Shown piece after piece: positions 5,658-7,138 of a stretch of DNA of 7,138 bases. Position 1 is the stretch's first letter, and the number at the start of each line of letters is the position of its first letter. The DNA is from an uncultured Clostridia bacterium. Its GTDB lineage: Bacteria > Bacillota > Clostridia > Oscillospirales > Acutalibacteraceae. The notes under the pieces are model-generated. The model saw nothing but the letters and a program-made list of their open reading frames with translations. It did no database searches and was not told the DNA's origin. The stretch lies in the NCBI GenBank assembly GCA_904420155.1, contig CAJFUH010000156.1, positions 1-7,138 on the forward strand, written 5' to 3'. The translations under genes were made by a program, and so were the position numbers.

Positions 5658-5741
5658 GTTAAATGTATATTAGCCGGTACTGATCGGCGCAGTCATTTTT
5701 CCCTATGATTCCACCAAAAACAAGATAGGGTTTTCGCCCGC

Positions 5742-5750
5742 TTTTCCACC
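5742..5750 (+). promoter_or_regulatory. DnaA box in the dnaA leader
   Basis: TTTTCCACC has the same core as the upstream boxes. It lies inside the transcribed dnaA leader and overlaps the foot of the terminator-like hairpin that starts at 5749, so DnaA bound here could also affect transcription elongation. Being isolated, it is a weaker call than the clustered boxes. Confidence 0.45.
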
Positions 5751-5798
5751 GGATTTTTTGCCGTTCCATTGGCGAAAAAAGGGGAATCCGGTCTTTTT
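5749..5798 (+). terminator. terminator-like hairpin in the dnaA leader, possible attenuator
   Basis: CCGGATT (5749-5755) pairs with AATCCGG (5785-5791), and inside it a T-rich/GCC arm (5756-5762) pairs with GGCGAAAA (from 5771) around an 8-base loop. An unpaired purine stretch on the 3' side leaves an internal bulge. The stem is followed by TCTTTTT (5792-5798). On the plus strand this has the form of an intrinsic terminator, placed between the dnaA promoter and the dnaA start. It may attenuate dnaA expression; no antiterminator or ligand domain was identified. An earlier stem, CCCTAT/ATAGGG (5701-5706 and 5725-5730), is followed by TTTT and may belong to the same leader. Confidence 0.5.
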
Positions 5799-5840
5799 GC
5801 GTCTAATGTTTCGTATCACTAATGCTTTCGGAGGTTAATT

Positions 5841-7138
5841 ATGGAGTCCTTTAACGAAGCGTGGGACCTTATCTGTGATTTTTGCAAAACCCGCATCACG
5901 GATGTGGCCTACAAAACCTGGATCAGCCGGATTGAACCGGTGAAACTGGATTTTAACGCCGGTGACGCCATCCTGATGGTCCCCAATGAATTCCACCGGC
6001 AGACCCTAAACCGGTGTTACCTCAGCCTGCTGAATTCCGCCTTTAACGAGGTATTCGGATCCGGGATCAATATTTGCTTTACCATTCCGGACGAAGTCAA
6101 TTCGGAAAAACACCAGCCCAATGACAGTCTAGCCATTGATTCAGAATACGAATTTACTTTTGACACCTTTATTGTGGGGTCTTCCAACAAATTCGCCCAT
6201 GCGGCTTCCCTGGCGGTGGCCGCGAATCCCGCCGGGGCGTACAACCCCCTATTTATTTACGGCAACTCGGGACTGGGGAAAACCCACCTGTTGTACGCGA
6301 TCAGCAACGACATCAAGAAGAATCACCCGGAAATGACCACCTTATACATCAAGGGCGACGATTTCACCAACGAACTGATCGAATCCATCCGCCGGGGCAC
6401 CACCAGCGAATTCCATCAGAAATACCGCAAAACCGATATCCTGCTGGTGGACGACATCCAATTTATCGCGGGCAAGGATTCCACCCAGGAAGAGTTTTTC
6501 CATACCTTCAATACCCTATATGAAGCCAATAAACAGATTGTGCTGACATCCGACCGGCCTCCCAAGGATATCCAGACCTTGGAGGACCGTTTGCGCACCC
6601 GGTTTGAGTGGGGCCTGATCGCGGATATCCAGCCGCCGGATTTTGAAACCCGGATCGCCATTATCAAACGCAAGGCGGAGCTGCTCAACATCGACTTGCC
6701 GGACGACGTGGCGGAATACATCGCCACCCGGTTAAAAACCAATATTCGACAGCTGGAAGGCGCTGTCAAAAAAATGAAGGCCTACTATCTGCTGGCAGGG
6801 GAAAACCCGGGACTGTCCACGGCCCAGGCCGCCATTTCGGACATCCTCAACAACGACCAGCCGCCGCCGCTGACGGTGGAGAAGATCATCGAGGAAGTGG
6901 CCCGCACGTTCGGGGTTTCCGCGGCGGATATCCGTTCCGCCAAGCGCAGCGCCAACATTTCCAACGCCCGCCAAGTGGCGGTATATGTGGTGCGTGAAAT
7001 CACCCAGCTTTCCATGACCAATATCGGGGAAGAATTCGGAGGCCGGGACCATTCCACCATTGTATACGCCATCCAGCAGGTAGAGAAGAATATGAAGAAA
7101 GATTCCAAAGTAAAGGCCATGGTGGAAGATATCATTAA
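5841..7138 (+). CDS. dnaA: chromosomal replication initiator protein DnaA (3' end cut by window)
   Basis: DnaA is the ATP-dependent AAA+ initiator that binds boxes in oriC, unwinds it and recruits the replicative helicase. The window holds 432 complete codons. Domain I is about 1-85. Domain II is a very short linker (about 86-103). Domain III begins near FTFDTFIVGSSNKFA and has Walker A GNSGLGKT (141-148), Walker B LLVDD (201-205), the arginine-finger segment RLRTRFEWG (250-258) and the NIRQLEG sensor-2 region (301-307). Domain IV (from about 345) ends with the DnaA-box recognition motif GGRDHST (400-406). ATG 5841 has GGAGG six bases upstream. The last bases read ATC ATT AA in frame, so the terminal TAA is out of frame and the gene continues beyond the window, probably for only a few to some twenty codons. 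Confidence 0.97.
   Translation, partial: MESFNEAWDLICDFCKTRITDVAYKTWISRIEPVKLDFNAGDAILMVPNEFHRQTLNRCYLSLLNSAFNEVFGSGINICFTIPDEVNSEKHQPNDSLAIDSEYEFTFDTFIVGSSNKFAHAASLAVAANPAGAYNPLFIYGNSGLGKTHLLYAISNDIKKNHPEMTTLYIKGDDFTNELIESIRRGTTSEFHQKYRKTDILLVDDIQFIAGKDSTQEEFFHTFNTLYEANKQIVLTSDRPPKDIQTLEDRLRTRFEWGLIADIQPPDFETRIAIIKRKAELLNIDLPDDVAEYIATRLKTNIRQLEGAVKKMKAYYLLAGENPGLSTAQAAISDILNNDQPPPLTVEKIIEEVARTFGVSAADIRSAKRSANISNARQVAVYVVREITQLSMTNIGEEFGGRDHSTIVYAIQQVEKNMKKDSKVKAMVEDII

Larger units (their letters stand above)
5227..5840. other. chromosomal replication origin region (oriC, rpmH-dnaA intergenic)
   Basis: This noncoding stretch between divergent rpmH and dnaA is the classic site of oriC, or of its upstream half, in Firmicutes. 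It holds six DnaA-box-like sites built on TTTTCCAC between 5483 and 5750, AT-rich patches (for example 5512-5537 and 5645-5673), and a marked pyrimidine-rich stretch on the plus strand (about 5407-5482). From 5227 to about 5400 no box matching TTWTCCACA was found. Reading frames of 79-86 codons here are low-complexity shadows. In Bacillus the unwinding site is in the dnaA-dnaN gap, which lies outside this window, so this may be only part of a bipartite origin. Confidence 0.85.

Noticed and set aside
7134..7138. Apparent stop TAA at the end of dnaA
   Set aside because: The frame from ATG 5841 reads ATC ATT AA, so this TAA is out of frame and dnaA is cut by the window edge.
1..7138. CRISPR array, insertion sequence, toxin-antitoxin or defence genes
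   Set aside because: No regularly spaced repeats, transposase motifs or such protein families were found; the coding content is the conserved origin-linked gene set.

Overview
This window is the chromosomal replication-origin neighbourhood of a low-to-moderate-GC Firmicute. The order, read outward from the origin on the minus strand, is rpmH - rnpA - yidD - yidC - jag - mnmE, with dnaA diverging on the plus strand. DnaA (very short domain II, GNSGLGKT P-loop), the RG-rich Jag tail and moderately GC-rich codon use suggest a gut-type Clostridia, probably Oscillospiraceae/Ruminococcaceae. That placement is inference; no 16S or other marker is present.

Layout. 1-290: noncoding left edge with a perfect 12-bp hairpin (25-54) and a larger imperfect inverted repeat (86-197). 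291-1655: mnmE. 1656-1859: gap with a strong hairpin. 1860-2684: jag (GTG start). 2724-3800: yidC. 3801-3936: yidC leader with a possible RBS-masking stem. 3937-4185: yidD, overlapping rnpA (4182-4517) by ATGA. 4518-5017: an unusually long gap with a clear leftward intrinsic terminator, a plausible rnpA promoter and small repeats. 5018-5152: rpmH (44 codons), driven by a promoter with perfect consensus hexamers. 5153-5840: intergenic oriC with six DnaA-box-like sites of the TTTTCCAC type, a strong dnaA promoter and a terminator-like hairpin in the dnaA leader. 5841-end: dnaA, cut by the window edge at codon 433 just short of its expected stop.

The genes form the conserved origin-linked set. 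DnaA opens the origin. RpmH (L34) and RnpA (RNase P protein) serve ribosome and tRNA production. YidD and YidC insert membrane proteins, Jag/KhpB is an RNA-binding partner often encoded with YidC, and MnmE modifies tRNA wobble uridines. All genes point away from the origin, so transcription runs with the replication forks.

I see no defence system, mobile gene or CRISPR array. The less ordinary points are regulatory: a possible dnaA attenuator, a terminator separating rpmH from rnpA, non-canonical DnaA boxes, and structured noncoding DNA at the left edge where mnmG would usually begin.
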